A stretch of 19,078 nt of DNA from Candidatus Egaibacter danicus (GCA_011391115.1 JAABRC010000011.1:1-19078); one strand, 5' to 3'; numbered from the stretch's first letter, positions 1 to 7,108 are shown. The notes: generated from the sequence alone by a model not told the origin. Made by a program: numbers and translations.

Positions 1-147
1 TGCGCCAGCATTTCCGGCGCCCATTCCTGTGCCGGCCAGTCCAAGGTAGATATGGACAAGGGCGAGTGGAAATATGTCGCCAAAGGAACTTGCAAGGACA
101 TGAAGGGCCTGTCTATGGACGAAGCCAAGATGATGAAAAAGAGCTGA
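1..147 (+). CDS. bufA1: BufA1-like DUF2282 peptide, 3' end only
   Basis: The frame is open from base 1 and stops at 145-147, giving the last 48 residues of a small protein whose start lies outside the window. Visible features are cysteines at partial residues 1, 10 and 30 in the contexts HSCAGQ and EWKYVAKGTC, which are typical of the DUF2282 family of small secreted peptides. In the bufferin (Buf) and Caulobacter gig systems this peptide is exported and its cysteines are modified by the partner DUF692 enzyme, so that it can bind copper or another thiophilic metal. The tail after the last cysteine is Lys- and Met-rich and ends in KMMKKS. The adjacent bufB, bufC and doxX genes support the call. 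Precursor length and signal peptide cannot be judged. Confidence 0.85.
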   Translation, partial: CASISGAHSCAGQSKVDMDKGEWKYVAKGTCKDMKGLSMDEAKMMKKS

Positions 148-155
148 TCAGAGAG

Positions 156-175
156 CTTCAAGCGCCTCTTTGAAG
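156..175 (+). other. Intercistronic hairpin between bufA1 and bufB
   Basis: CTTCAA (156-161) can pair with TTGAAG (170-175) around an 8-base loop, in the 50-base gap between the peptide gene and bufB. There is no T-run after it, so it is unlikely to be a full terminator. It could protect the upstream message or lower read-through, so that substrate peptide exceeds enzyme. That role is inferred from position only. Confidence 0.4.
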
Positions 176-197
176 TTGTCCTGAAAAGTCCGCCATC

Positions 198-1094
198 ATG
201 TTCTGTGCTGACCCGGATTTGCCTCGTGCAGATCTGACCCAGGTCGGGATAGGCTGGCGGCACCCCCATTACGGCGAGTTGCTGGCAACCCGGCCCGATC
301 TGGCCTTTCTGGAAGTTCACTCTGAGAACTTCTTTGCCGAAGGCGGCGCGGCGCTCGAAGTGCTGCGCCAGGGCCGCGCGCAATATCCCGTCAGCCTGCA
401 TGGCGTGGGGTTGTCTCTGGGCTCGGCGGTCGGTGTTGATGAATGGCACCTGGACCAGTTGCAGCGGCTGGTGGCGCAGATCGAGCCGGTTCGCGTGAGT
501 GACCATGCCTGCTTCGCCCGGGGACATATCCATACGCCCGGCGGCCTGCAGCCGGTGCATGCGTCAGATTTGCTGCCAGTACCGTTCTCCAGCGAGGCGC
601 TGGACGTGATGTGTGCCAATGTGCAGCGGGTTCAGGACCGGCTCAAACGCCCGATTTCGGTGGAGAACCTCTCAGCCTACATTGCCTGGCAATCCAGCAA
701 CATGGGCGAGCCTGAATTTCTGGCTTCGCTGGCCCGCCGTACCGGTTGCGGCCTGCTGGTGGACGTGAACAACATTTATGTGAATGCGCTCAACGACCGC
801 CTGCAGGGCGTGGCCGGTGACCCGGTGCAGCGCTGCACGGATTGGCTCGATGCCATTCCGGCCGCTGCCGTGACCGAAATGCATCTGGCTGGCCATGCGG
901 ACTGCGGCGACATCGTGATTGACGACCACGGCAGCCGGGTGTGTGATCCGGTCTGGTCCGTCTATCGCCACGCTGTGAGCCGCTTTGGTGCTGTGCCCAC
1001 GCTGATCGAATGGGATACCGATGTGCCCGCGCTGGATGTGCTGCTGGGGGAGGCGGCCAAAGCCCGCCAGCTTTGTCGGGAGGTGCTGACATGA
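198..1094 (+). CDS. bufB: BufB-like multinuclear iron enzyme (DUF692, MNIO family)
   Basis: This 298-residue protein has the full length of the DUF692/MNIO family, TIM-barrel enzymes that hold two or three iron ions and modify cysteines in ribosomal peptides (MbnB is the best-known relative). Family motifs appear in order: GIGWRHPHY near residue 17, LEVHSENFF (E39, H41, E43, N44), SLHGVGLS (H68), SDHACF (D102, H103), VENLSAY (E156, N157), [11 protein letters not shown] (D189, N191, N192), EMHLAGH (E227, H229, H233), DDHG (H244) and IEWD (E271). These residues supply the metal ligands in the family. The ATG at 198 follows a weak purine stretch, GAAAAG. The stop overlaps the bufC start (ATGA at 1091-1094), implying translational coupling. 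The likely job is cysteine modification of the BufA1-like peptide encoded just upstream. Confidence 0.92.
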   Translation: MFCADPDLPRADLTQVGIGWRHPHYGELLATRPDLAFLEVHSENFFAEGGAALEVLRQGRAQYPVSLHGVGLSLGSAVGVDEWHLDQLQRLVAQIEPVRVSDHACFARGHIHTPGGLQPVHASDLLPVPFSSEALDVMCANVQRVQDRLKRPISVENLSAYIAWQSSNMGEPEFLASLARRTGCGLLVDVNNIYVNALNDRLQGVAGDPVQRCTDWLDAIPAAAVTEMHLAGHADCGDIVIDDHGSRVCDPVWSVYRHAVSRFGAVPTLIEWDTDVPALDVLLGEAAKARQLCREVLT

Positions 1095-1894
1095 CCTCGC
1101 TGGCAATCGAGCAGCAGGCTTTGCTGGATGCATTGTTCGCACGACCCCCAGTGGTGCAACCGGATGTTGCTATAAATTTAATAGCTGTTTACGCATATTA
1201 CACGGGGGCTAGAGGCCTAAAAGCCTATAAAAATAACAGTTTTTCACTGGCTGAGCGCACATTGCTGGCGGCGTATCCGGTGATGGCACAGCTGCTGGGC
1301 GAAGACAGCTTCGCACTGCTGGCCCGCGACTTCTGGCTCGCCCACCCGCCGGTGCGCGGTGATCTGGCCCATTGGGGCGCGGCGCTGGGCGACTTTGTGC
1401 AACACAACGCCTTGCTGGCGGATGAGCCTTATCTGGGCGACGTGGCGCGCGTGGAGTGGGCACTGCACCGGGCTGTCAGTGCCGCCGACCGTGATGCGCA
1501 GCCAGCGACGTTTGCGTTGCTGTCCACTGTGGAGCCTGACGCGCTGACGCTGCAGCTGGCCAGCGGTGTGTTTGTCCTGACCAGTGCTTACCCGGTTGCC
1601 AGCATCGTTACCGCCCATTTGAACAACAGCCCCACGCTCGAAGAAGTGGGCCGCAAGCTGCGCGCGGTCGAGGCTGAATGTGTGGTGGTGTGGCGCCAGG
1701 GCTTCAAGCCGCAGGTGGCGCCGTGCACCGCCGCGCAAGCGGCTTTCATGCAAGCCCTGCAGTCAGGCGCCTCTTTGCTGTCGGCGCTGGAGCGTGCTGA
1801 CGAGTTTGATTTCAACCAATGGCTGCCTGCAGCCGTGCAAAACGGGCTGGTGCTTGGTGCACGGTCCATCGACCCAATCTCAACGGATATCTGA
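1091..1894 (+). CDS. bufC: BufC-like DUF2063 partner protein
   Basis: This 267-residue protein belongs to the DUF2063 (HvfC/BufC N-terminal) family, the usual partner of DUF692 enzymes. It probably presents the peptide substrate to BufB. The start at 1091 overlaps the bufB stop and gives [16 protein letters not shown], which resembles family N-termini. A start further upstream at 1010 would add 27 residues that lie over the end of bufB and is rejected. Recognisable segments are RGLKAY (41-46), [21 protein letters not shown] (55-75) and [13 protein letters not shown] (roughly 84-96). Residues 26-52 are encoded by an unusually AT-rich stretch that looks like an inserted interspersed repeat, described separately. 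The frame stays open across it, so the gene is probably intact. Confidence 0.88.
   Translation: MTSLAIEQQALLDALFARPPVVQPDVAINLIAVYAYYTGARGLKAYKNNSFSLAERTLLAAYPVMAQLLGEDSFALLARDFWLAHPPVRGDLAHWGAALGDFVQHNALLADEPYLGDVARVEWALHRAVSAADRDAQPATFALLSTVEPDALTLQLASGVFVLTSAYPVASIVTAHLNNSPTLEEVGRKLRAVEAECVVVWRQGFKPQVAPCTAAQAAFMQALQSGASLLSALERADEFDFNQWLPAAVQNGLVLGARSIDPISTDI
1166..1240 (+). repeat. AT-rich interspersed-repeat-like segment inside bufC
   Basis: This stretch is far richer in A and T than the GC-rich sequence on both sides. It reads GCTATAAATTTAATAGCTG at 1169-1187, then a CGCATATTACACGGGGGCT core, then AGAGGCCTAAAAGCCTATAA at 1211-1230. The last part contains a small AGGC/GCCT stem. The layout resembles a short repeat I recall as common between genes in Comamonadaceae genomes. 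That recollection is not a search result, and I see no second copy in this window. It crosses bufC in frame with no stop, encoding about residues 26-48. The exact ends are uncertain because the 3' part also encodes RGLKAY, which may be native BufC sequence. Confidence 0.5.
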
Positions 1895-1896
1895 TC

Positions 1897-2397
1897 ATGA
1901 ATCTGCGTAACCCTACCCTGCCAGGCGCAACCAGGCCCACATGGATCCAGCGGGGCTTGTCGCTGTCGAAAGCCATCGCTGACGCGCTGGACCTGACCCA
2001 GCCGCTGGCTGCGCTGATGGCGCGCGCTTATGTGGCACAGGTGTTTTTCCTGTCTGGCCTGACCAAGCTTCGGGACTGGGGTACCACGGTTGCCCTGTTT
2101 ACCGATGAATACAAGGTGCCGTTGCTGCCACCCGAGGTGGCTGCCCTGATGGGCACCGCCGGGGAACTGGTGTTGCCCGTGTTGCTGGTACTGGGCTTGG
2201 GTGGTCGCCTGGCGGCGCTGGGCTTGTCCGTCGTGAACGTTGTTGCGGTCATCAGCTTGAGCGAGATCGCGCCCGCCGCGTTGCAGCAGCACATCACCTG
2301 GGGTGTATTGCTGGCCGCGCTGGCGATTTACGGCGGCGGCAAGTGGTCAATCGACCATCTGGCAGGCGCCTGGGTCCGCCGCCAGATGCCGGGCTGA
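1897..2397 (+). CDS. DoxX-family membrane protein of the bufferin operon
   Basis: This 166-residue protein is predicted to have about four membrane segments, as in DoxX/DUF417-type proteins. The signature ARAYVAQVFFLSGLTKLRDW spans roughly residues 42-61, followed by a PLLPPEVAALMGTAGELVLPVLLVLG helix pair and two further hydrophobic segments. DoxX genes are often the fourth gene of buf/gig operons (gigD in Caulobacter), where a redox or membrane-anchoring role has been suggested but not proved. The ATG at 1897 starts 2 bases after the bufC stop, behind a GGAT stretch. An in-frame upstream extension to 1819 lies wholly inside bufC and is rejected. This closes the rightward operon; the next gene is convergent and begins 9 bases on. 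Confidence 0.85.
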   Translation: MNLRNPTLPGATRPTWIQRGLSLSKAIADALDLTQPLAALMARAYVAQVFFLSGLTKLRDWGTTVALFTDEYKVPLLPPEVAALMGTAGELVLPVLLVLGLGGRLAALGLSVVNVVAVISLSEIAPAALQQHITWGVLLAALAIYGGGKWSIDHLAGAWVRRQMPG

Positions 2398-2406
2398 GCA
2401 AACCGT

Positions 2407-3609
2407 CTACCAGTTCACTTCGCGATCTGGCGTGGCGCCAATGCGATGGATGGACAAATCAGCGCCTTCATATTCCTCTTCCTGGCTGAGCCGCAAGCCC
2501 ATGGTTGCCTTGAGCAATCCATAAACCACCAGACCGCCCAGTGCGGCCCAGGCCACACCCATGGCGGTGCCGATCAACTGGGCCGAAAAGCTCACGCCAC
2601 CCAGACCACCGAACGCCTGGCTGCCAAAAATGCCTGCAGCAAGTCCACCCCAGGTGCCACACAGGCCGTGCAGTGGCCATACGCCCAGCACGTCATCAAT
2701 CTTCCATTTGTTTTGCGTGAGCGTGAACATCACCACGAAGATGGCACCGGCCACGCCGCCTACCACCAGCGCACCTAGCGGGTGCATCAGGTCCGAGCCG
2801 GCGCACACCGCCACCAGGCCTGCCAGCGGACCGTTGTGTATGAAGCCAGGGTCGTTTTTGCCCATGGCCAGCGCCACCAGCGTGCCACCCACCATTGCCA
2901 TTAGCGAGTTGACCGCCACCAGACCGGAGATCTTGTCGATGGTCTGCGCGCTCATCACGTTGAAGCCAAACCAGCCGACGGTGAGCACCCAGGCACCCAG
3001 CGCCAGAAACGGGATATTGGATGGTGGATGCGCGCTGATGGAGCCATCCTTGCGATACCGGTTGGCGCGGGCACCCAGCAAAATGACCGCGGGTAAGGCC
3101 AGCCAGCCGCCGACGGCGTGAACGACGACTGAACCGGCGAAGTCATGGAACTCTGCGCCTGTGGTGGCCTTGATCCAGGCTTGCACGCCAAAGTGCTGAT
3201 TCCAGACAATACCCTCGAAGAAAGGGTAAATCAGGCCCACAATGACCGCAGTTGCAATCAGTTGGGGCCAGAACTTGGCGCGCTCGGCAATGCCGCCCGA
3301 AATGATGGCCGGAATAGCCGCCGCAAAAGTCAGCAAAAAGAAGAACTTCACCAGCTCATAGCCGTTTTTGGCAGCCAACTGCTCGGCACCCACAAAGAAA
3401 CTGGTGCCGTAAGCCACGCCATAGCCGATCAGAAAATATGCGACAGTGGATACTGAGAAGTCCACCAGAATCTTCACCAGCGCATTTACCTGGTTCTTTT
3501 TGCGAACCGTGCCCAGCTCCAGAAACGCGAAACCGGCGTGCATGGCCAGCACCATGATGCCGCCTAACAAGATGAACAAGGCGTCTGAGCCCTGTTTTAG
3601 TGCTTCCAT
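2407..3609 (-). CDS. amt: Ammonium transporter (Amt/MEP/Rh family)
   Basis: This 400-residue protein has the length and segment pattern of a bacterial Amt channel (about 11 membrane helices), carrying ammonium across the inner membrane. Family marks include AFLELGTVRKKNQVN (28-42), the GGIAERAKF segment (105-113), DFAGSVVVHAVGGW (156-169; D156 and the first pore histidine H164), GWFGFN (212-217) and HGLCGTWGG (314-322; second pore histidine H314). The cytosolic tail GLRLSQEEEYEGADLS, at about 371-386, is the region that contacts GlnK in relatives. The ATG at 3609 has a good AGAGGA ribosome site about 4 bases upstream. The frame stays open as far as 3921, but that extension has no homology and crosses the promoter region. 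No glnK gene is adjacent within the window. A sigma-54 promoter lies upstream. Confidence 0.95.
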   Translation of the reverse strand: MEALKQGSDALFILLGGIMVLAMHAGFAFLELGTVRKKNQVNALVKILVDFSVSTVAYFLIGYGVAYGTSFFVGAEQLAAKNGYELVKFFFLLTFAAAIPAIISGGIAERAKFWPQLIATAVIVGLIYPFFEGIVWNQHFGVQAWIKATTGAEFHDFAGSVVVHAVGGWLALPAVILLGARANRYRKDGSISAHPPSNIPFLALGAWVLTVGWFGFNVMSAQTIDKISGLVAVNSLMAMVGGTLVALAMGKNDPGFIHNGPLAGLVAVCAGSDLMHPLGALVVGGVAGAIFVVMFTLTQNKWKIDDVLGVWPLHGLCGTWGGLAAGIFGSQAFGGLGGVSFSAQLIGTAMGVAWAALGGLVVYGLLKATMGLRLSQEEEYEGADLSIHRIGATPDREVNW

Positions 3610-3627
3610 ATTGTCCTCTTTGTATAA

Positions 3628-3687
3628 ATTGCTTTGTATTGGTGCGAAAAACGGGAATTTCTCAATAACGCACCAAACTAAAGCAAT
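3628..3687. promoter_or_regulatory. Large inverted repeat with NtrC-like half sites
   Basis: ATTGCTTTGTATTGGTGCG (3628-3646) and CGCACCAAACTAAAGCAAT (3669-3687) are inverted copies with 16 of 19 positions pairing, separated by 22 bases. Each arm resembles an NtrC site of the TGCAC-N5-7-GGTGCA type, with the TTGGTGC half well kept. The right arm overlaps the -12 element of the amt promoter and the left arm lies in the leader, which is an unusual place for an activator. A hairpin or repressor role is also possible. Confidence 0.45.
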
Positions 3688-3697
3688 ATTCGCGCCA
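3683..3697 (-). promoter_or_regulatory. Sigma-54 (-24/-12) promoter for amt
   Basis: Read on the minus strand, TGGCGCGAATATTGC has GG and GC dinucleotides exactly 10 bases apart. With its flanking bases it matches the YTGGCACG-N4-TTGCW consensus at all but one position. It points at amt and predicts a start near 3671, giving a leader of about 60 bases. This suggests RpoN and NtrC dependent, nitrogen-responsive expression, which is common for ammonium transporters. Confidence 0.65.
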
Positions 3698-3774
3698 ATA
3701 TCGGGAATTACGCTCGGTAAACGTGCGGTGGTAGCGGACAGTCGCGTGACAGTTTGACCGGGTACGATGAAACA

Positions 3775-4338
3775 ATGGAAGCTTTTCTGGTATCGACCGG
3801 CATTGTGGCGCTGGCCGAAATGGGTGACAAAACCCAATTGCTCGCGTTGATCCTGGCGGTCCGGTTCCGCAAGCCCTGGCCCATCGTGCTGGGCATTCTG
3901 GTTGCCACCCTCGCCAACCATGCCATGGCAGGCGCTTTGGGTTCTTGGGTAACCACTGTGCTGGGCCCCGATGTGTTGCGCTGGATATTGGGGGGCTCAT
4001 TCATCGCCATGGCGGTCTGGATGCTGATTCCCGACAAAATTGACGAAGGCGATACGCCCACTGCGCCCCGCTTTGGCGTCTTTGGCACGACCGTCGTTGC
4101 CTTTTTTCTGGCTGAAATGGGTGACAAGACGCAAATAGCGACGGTGATGCTGGCAGCGCAATACAGCGCCTATTTCTGGGTCGTCGCCGGCACCACCCTG
4201 GGCATGATGCTGGCCAACGCACCGGTTGTCTGGCTGGGCGAGCGCGTGACGCGCCTGGTACCCATCCGCATCATGCACGTGGTATCTGCGCTGATTTTTC
4301 TGGTGTTGGGTGTGGCCGCGCTCGTGGGTTGGGGCTGA
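3775..4338 (+). CDS. TMEM165/GDT1-family cation (Mn2+/Ca2+) exporter
   Basis: This 187-residue inner-membrane protein has about six segments arranged as two halves. Each half carries the family signature E-x-G-D-K-T: AEMGDKTQ at residues 14-21 (E15, D18) and again at 113-120 (E114, D117). These acidic residues form the cation pathway in the UPF0016/GDT1 family, whose bacterial members export manganese. The length matches bacterial members. The ATG at 3775 gives MEAFLVSTGIVALAEMGDKT, with the first helix starting at once as in homologues. An in-frame TTG at 3754 is possible but adds only seven polar residues. I see no yybP-ykoY manganese riboswitch in the short leader. The gene ends one base before the convergent transporter gene. 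Confidence 0.9.
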   Translation: MEAFLVSTGIVALAEMGDKTQLLALILAVRFRKPWPIVLGILVATLANHAMAGALGSWVTTVLGPDVLRWILGGSFIAMAVWMLIPDKIDEGDTPTAPRFGVFGTTVVAFFLAEMGDKTQIATVMLAAQYSAYFWVVAGTTLGMMLANAPVVWLGERVTRLVPIRIMHVVSALIFLVLGVAALVGWG

Positions 4339-4339
4339 G

Positions 4340-5161
4340 TCAGCGTGCGGCGCCGCGCCGATAGATGACGTGGTAAGTCAGCCCGACCAGGACACTTCCA
4401 CCCACCAGATTGCCGGCAATCACCGGCACCAGATTTCCTGCCATACCGCCCCAGGTCACAATGCCGTTTGCCATGGTCGAGGGGTTGAAATGCTGGATCA
4501 GCATGGCCAACGGCATGAAATACATGTTGGCGATGCTGTGCTCGAAACCGGCCGCTACAAATGCCGTTACCGGCAGCACGATGGCCACCATTCTGTCGGT
4601 CACACTGCGCCCCGCCATGGCCATCCACACGGCCATACACACCAGTACATTGCACAACACGCCACGAAAAAAAGCGTGCCCAAACGACAGGTCCTGCTTG
4701 GCCAGCGCGATCTTCACGACTTGCTGGGCAATTGCACCCCCGTTGAGTTCCGTATGTCCGCTGGCAAATACCAGCACAGCCAGACCGGCTGCACCGGCAA
4801 AATTGGCCAGACATACCAGCACCCAGTTCCGCAGCACATCGGCAGAGCTGATCTTGCGGTCTGCCCAGGCCAGGGCCAGAAGGTTATTGCCGGTAAAAAG
4901 CTCGGCCCCGGCCACCACGACCAGCAGCAGGCCCAGGGAAAAAACCAGCCCACCCAATACCGAGCCAGCCGCAAAACCCAGTGACGGGTCTGATTTCACG
5001 AGCACGTAAAAAAGGCTGCCCAGACCGATGAACGCGCCTGCGAGCCCGCCCAACATCAAAAGTGGCAACGTGGCCATGCGTGCTTTGGCAACACCGACTG
5101 TTTCGATGCGCTCGGCGATTTCGCGCGGCGCATAAGAATCTGACCCGTATAGTTCTGACAT
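4340..5161 (-). CDS. Formate/nitrite transporter family protein (FocA/NirC type)
   Basis: This 273-residue protein is a member of the FNT family of pentameric inner-membrane channels for formate, nitrite and similar small anions. Both family signatures are present: VVVAGAELFTGN (81-92) and FRGVLCNVLVCMAVWMA (165-181). The central histidine motif GFEHSIANMYFMP has H208. The ATG at 5161 is preceded by AAGG about six bases upstream. An in-frame TTG at 5179 would add six residues and is less likely. No formate lyase, formate dehydrogenase or nitrite reductase gene is nearby, so the anion carried cannot be inferred from context. The start diverges from the riboswitch-controlled metX leader. The 3' end abuts the manganese exporter gene. 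Confidence 0.92.
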   Translation of the reverse strand: MSELYGSDSYAPREIAERIETVGVAKARMATLPLLMLGGLAGAFIGLGSLFYVLVKSDPSLGFAAGSVLGGLVFSLGLLLVVVAGAELFTGNNLLALAWADRKISSADVLRNWVLVCLANFAGAAGLAVLVFASGHTELNGGAIAQQVVKIALAKQDLSFGHAFFRGVLCNVLVCMAVWMAMAGRSVTDRMVAIVLPVTAFVAAGFEHSIANMYFMPLAMLIQHFNPSTMANGIVTWGGMAGNLVPVIAGNLVGGSVLVGLTYHVIYRRGAAR

Positions 5162-5198
5162 GTGAGCCTTGCTGTGCAATGAATTCTGAACTTGGATT

Positions 5199-5204
5199 TA
5201 TACT
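5199..5204 (+). promoter_or_regulatory. Probable -10 element for the metXW leader
   Basis: TATACT matches the sigma-70 -10 consensus in five of six positions. It lies about 9 bases before the first paired base of the riboswitch, so transcription would begin right at the aptamer. A -35 element is not clear; TGCAAT at 5175-5180 is a weak candidate at 18-base spacing. Confidence 0.45.
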
Positions 5205-5212
5205 AACCTCAA

Positions 5213-5265
5213 TGCGCCGATTTGCTACAGCTTGCGGGCGCTTAATAAGTTCAGCTAAAGACGCC
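5213..5265 (+). promoter_or_regulatory. SAM-II riboswitch aptamer upstream of metX
   Basis: The leader follows the SAM-II layout in order. P1 is GCGCC (5214-5218) paired with GGCGC (5237-5241). Its loop opens with GATTTG (5219-5224) and ends with the GCTTGC block (5230-5235). After P1 comes the A-rich TTAATAAG linker (5242-5249), then the GCTAAA core segment (5254-5259) that completes the pseudoknot. These blocks line up with the alphaproteobacterial metA/metX leaders that defined the class (GATTTG, GCTTGCAGCC, TTAAACAAG, GCTAAA). The next gene is metX, a classic SAM-II target. S-adenosylmethionine should therefore repress metXW. The alignment is from memory; a covariance-model scan would settle it. 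Confidence 0.82.
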
Positions 5266-5269
5266 AGCC

Positions 5270-5320
5270 AACCCGGCCTCGCCCTTAGCCAGAAGGAAAG
5301 CGATGCCGGGTTTTGTTTTT
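5270..5320 (+). terminator. Intrinsic terminator as riboswitch expression platform
   Basis: AACCCGGC (5270-5277) pairs perfectly with GCCGGGTT (5305-5312). Inside it, CGC/GCG and CCTT/AAGG form further stems. The hairpin runs directly into TTTTGTTTTT (5311-5320), 14 bases before the metX ATG. The aptamer segment GCTAAAG (5254-5260) could instead pair with CTTAGC (5284-5289), and GGGCG (5236-5240) with CGCCC (5280-5284). Either alternative would break the terminator when SAM is absent. The hairpin is seen directly; the switching mechanism is inferred. Confidence 0.75.
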
Positions 5321-5333
5321 CTGATTCCAACCC

Positions 5334-6494
5334 ATGCTGATTGCCACGCCACAGTCGATGCACTTTGCCGATGCGCTGCCCTTACAGAGCGGCGCGTCCA
5401 TTCGCGCCTACGACCTGAGTTATGAAACCTACGGCACGCTGAATGCCGACAAATCCAACGCCGTGTTGATTTGCCACGCGCTCAACGCCTCGCACCACGT
5501 GGCGGGTGTCTACGCGGGTCAGGACAAGTCTGAAGGCTGGTGGGACGCCATGATCGGGCCTGGCAAGTCGTTGGACACGAACAAGTTCTTTGTTATCGGC
5601 GTGAACAACCTCGGATCCTGTTTTGGCTCGACCGGGCCCATGCACATGAACCCGGACACCGGGCGCATCTATGGCGCCGACTTCCCTGTGGTCACCGTGG
5701 AAGATTGGGTGAATGCGCAAGCCCGTTTGCTGGACGCGCTGGGTATCGAGACACTGGCCGCTGTGATGGGTGGGTCGCTGGGCGGTATGCAGGCACTTGG
5801 CTGGACACTGCAGTTTCCGGATCGGGTTCGCCACGCCGTGGTGATTGCCAGTGCGCCCAACCTCACGGCTGAAAATATTGCGTTCAACGAGGTGGCGCGC
5901 CGTGCCATCGTGACCGACCCGGACTTCAACGGCGGCCACTTTTATGCGGAGGGTGACAGGCTGGAGACCAAACCCAAACGCGGCCTGCGCATTGCCCGCA
6001 TGATTGGCCATATCACTTACCTCAGTGACGATGTGATGAACGAGAAGTTTGGCCGCCAGTTACGCGAAGCCGTGCTGGGCAGCGCCGCTGGCTACAAATA
6101 TTCAACGCAGGAGGTGGAGTTCCAGATTGAAAGCTACCTGCGCTACCAGGGCGACAAGTTTGCGGAATACTTTGACGCCAACACGTATCTGCTAATCACC
6201 CGCGCACTGGATTACTTCGATCCGGCTCGCGGGTTTGACGGCAATCTGAGCCTGGCGCTGGCACGCGCGAAAGCCAAATTCCTGCTGGTGAGCTTCACCA
6301 CCGACTGGCGCTTTTCGCCCCAGCGCAGCCGTGAGCTGGTGAAAGCCTTGCTCGATAACCGCCGCGATGTGAGCTACGCCGAGATCGATGCGCCCCATGG
6401 GCATGATGCCTTTTTGCTCGATGACCCCCGTTATATGGGCGTGATCAGCTCTTATTTCGATAGCGTTTTGAAAGAAACGGAGGCGTCCGCATGA
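5334..6494 (+). CDS. metX: Homoserine O-acyltransferase MetX (probably succinyl type)
   Basis: This 386-residue alpha/beta-hydrolase-fold enzyme acylates L-homoserine, the first committed step of methionine synthesis. The nucleophile motif [10 protein letters not shown] places the catalytic serine at residue 148. FTTDWRF gives the acid D324, and HGHDAFL gives the histidine H357. Upstream blocks [12 protein letters not shown] (48-59) and [12 protein letters not shown] (91-102) are typical of MetX. Betaproteobacterial MetX proteins of this type are generally assigned as succinyltransferases, but I cannot verify the acyl-donor residues here. The ATG at 5334 has no clear ribosome site; the nearest purine-rich block, AGAAGGAAAG, lies inside the terminator. 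The gene sits under a SAM-II riboswitch and overlaps metW. Confidence 0.96.
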   Translation: MLIATPQSMHFADALPLQSGASIRAYDLSYETYGTLNADKSNAVLICHALNASHHVAGVYAGQDKSEGWWDAMIGPGKSLDTNKFFVIGVNNLGSCFGSTGPMHMNPDTGRIYGADFPVVTVEDWVNAQARLLDALGIETLAAVMGGSLGGMQALGWTLQFPDRVRHAVVIASAPNLTAENIAFNEVARRAIVTDPDFNGGHFYAEGDRLETKPKRGLRIARMIGHITYLSDDVMNEKFGRQLREAVLGSAAGYKYSTQEVEFQIESYLRYQGDKFAEYFDANTYLLITRALDYFDPARGFDGNLSLALARAKAKFLLVSFTTDWRFSPQRSRELVKALLDNRRDVSYAEIDAPHGHDAFLLDDPRYMGVISSYFDSVLKETEASA

Positions 6495-7072
6495 GCGACG
6501 CTTCCACGATGAAAGCCATTGCCGATCTGGTGCCGCAGGGTTCGCGCGTGCTCGACCTGGGTTGCGGAGACGGCGCGTTGCTGGCCTACCTGCAGCAGAC
6601 ACGAGCCTGCACCGGCTACGGCATCGAGATAGCCGACGCCAACGTGCTGGCTTGCGTGAAGCGCGGCGTCAACGTCATCCAGCTTAACCTGGATGAAGGC
6701 CTGGCGATGTTTGACGACGCCTCGTTTGACGTGGTGCTGCAGATCGATACGTTGCAACACCTGCGCAATGCCGAGGTGATGCTGCGCGAAACGGCGCGAG
6801 TCGGCAAGACCGGCATCGTGGCCTTTCCCAATTTTGGGCACTGGCCCAACCGCCTGGCCGTGTTGATGGGTCGCATGCCGGTGACCAAACGCCTTCCTTA
6901 CCAGTGGTACGACACCCCCAACATCCGCGTGGGAACCTATGCGGATTTTGAAGTGCTGGCGCAGCGCAACCAGCTCAACATCACCGACAGTTTTGGCCTG
7001 CAGGACAGCCGTCTGGTGCGCATTGCGCCCAACCTGATGGCGGGCACGGCGGTCTTCAAGTTTTCCCGCTGA
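6491..7072 (+). CDS. metW: Methionine biosynthesis protein MetW
   Basis: This 193-residue protein has a class I methyltransferase fold with SAM-binding motif [15 protein letters not shown] (about 20-34). MetW characteristics include [20 protein letters not shown] and [12 protein letters not shown], the last two typical of this family. MetW is encoded beside metX in many proteobacteria, works with it in homoserine acylation and methionine synthesis, and is thought to act on MetX rather than as a conventional methyltransferase. The ATG at 6491 overlaps the metX stop (ATGA), implying translational coupling and a fixed stoichiometry. It shares the upstream SAM-II control. Confidence 0.95.
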   Translation: MSDASTMKAIADLVPQGSRVLDLGCGDGALLAYLQQTRACTGYGIEIADANVLACVKRGVNVIQLNLDEGLAMFDDASFDVVLQIDTLQHLRNAEVMLRETARVGKTGIVAFPNFGHWPNRLAVLMGRMPVTKRLPYQWYDTPNIRVGTYADFEVLAQRNQLNITDSFGLQDSRLVRIAPNLMAGTAVFKFSR

Positions 7073-7085
7073 AAAACAAGCCCAG

Positions 7086-7100
7086 CACGGCTAGGCCGTG
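7086..7100. terminator. Weak bidirectional hairpin between convergent genes
   Basis: CACGGC-TAG-GCCGTG is a perfect 6-base-pair stem with a 3-base loop, in the 36-base gap between the metW stop and the end of the convergent dehydratase gene. Read leftwards, a TTGTTTTT run follows about seven bases after the stem. Read rightwards there is no T-run. It probably ends transcription of the leftward operon, though the distance to the T-run makes it a poor textbook example. Confidence 0.45.
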
Positions 7101-7108
7101 TCCAGTAG

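Noticed and set aside
1010..1090. Upstream in-frame start extending BufC by 27 residues
   Set aside because: The added residues lie over the end of bufB in another frame and look unlike any BufC start. The ATG at 1091 overlaps the bufB stop in the usual coupled manner.
3700..3774. yybP-ykoY manganese riboswitch before the GDT1-family gene
   Set aside because: The short leader lacks the conserved loop blocks of that riboswitch, and I could not draw its two coaxial stems.
3610..3921. Longer amt reading frame with an extra N-terminal 104 residues
   Set aside because: The extension is polar, not Amt-like, covers the sigma-54 promoter and overlaps the start of the divergent exporter gene. The ATG at 3609 has a good ribosome site.
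5162..5179. TTG start for the FNT transporter at 5179
   Set aside because: It adds only six residues with no ribosome site, while the ATG at 5161 has AAGG at proper spacing and matches family N-termini.
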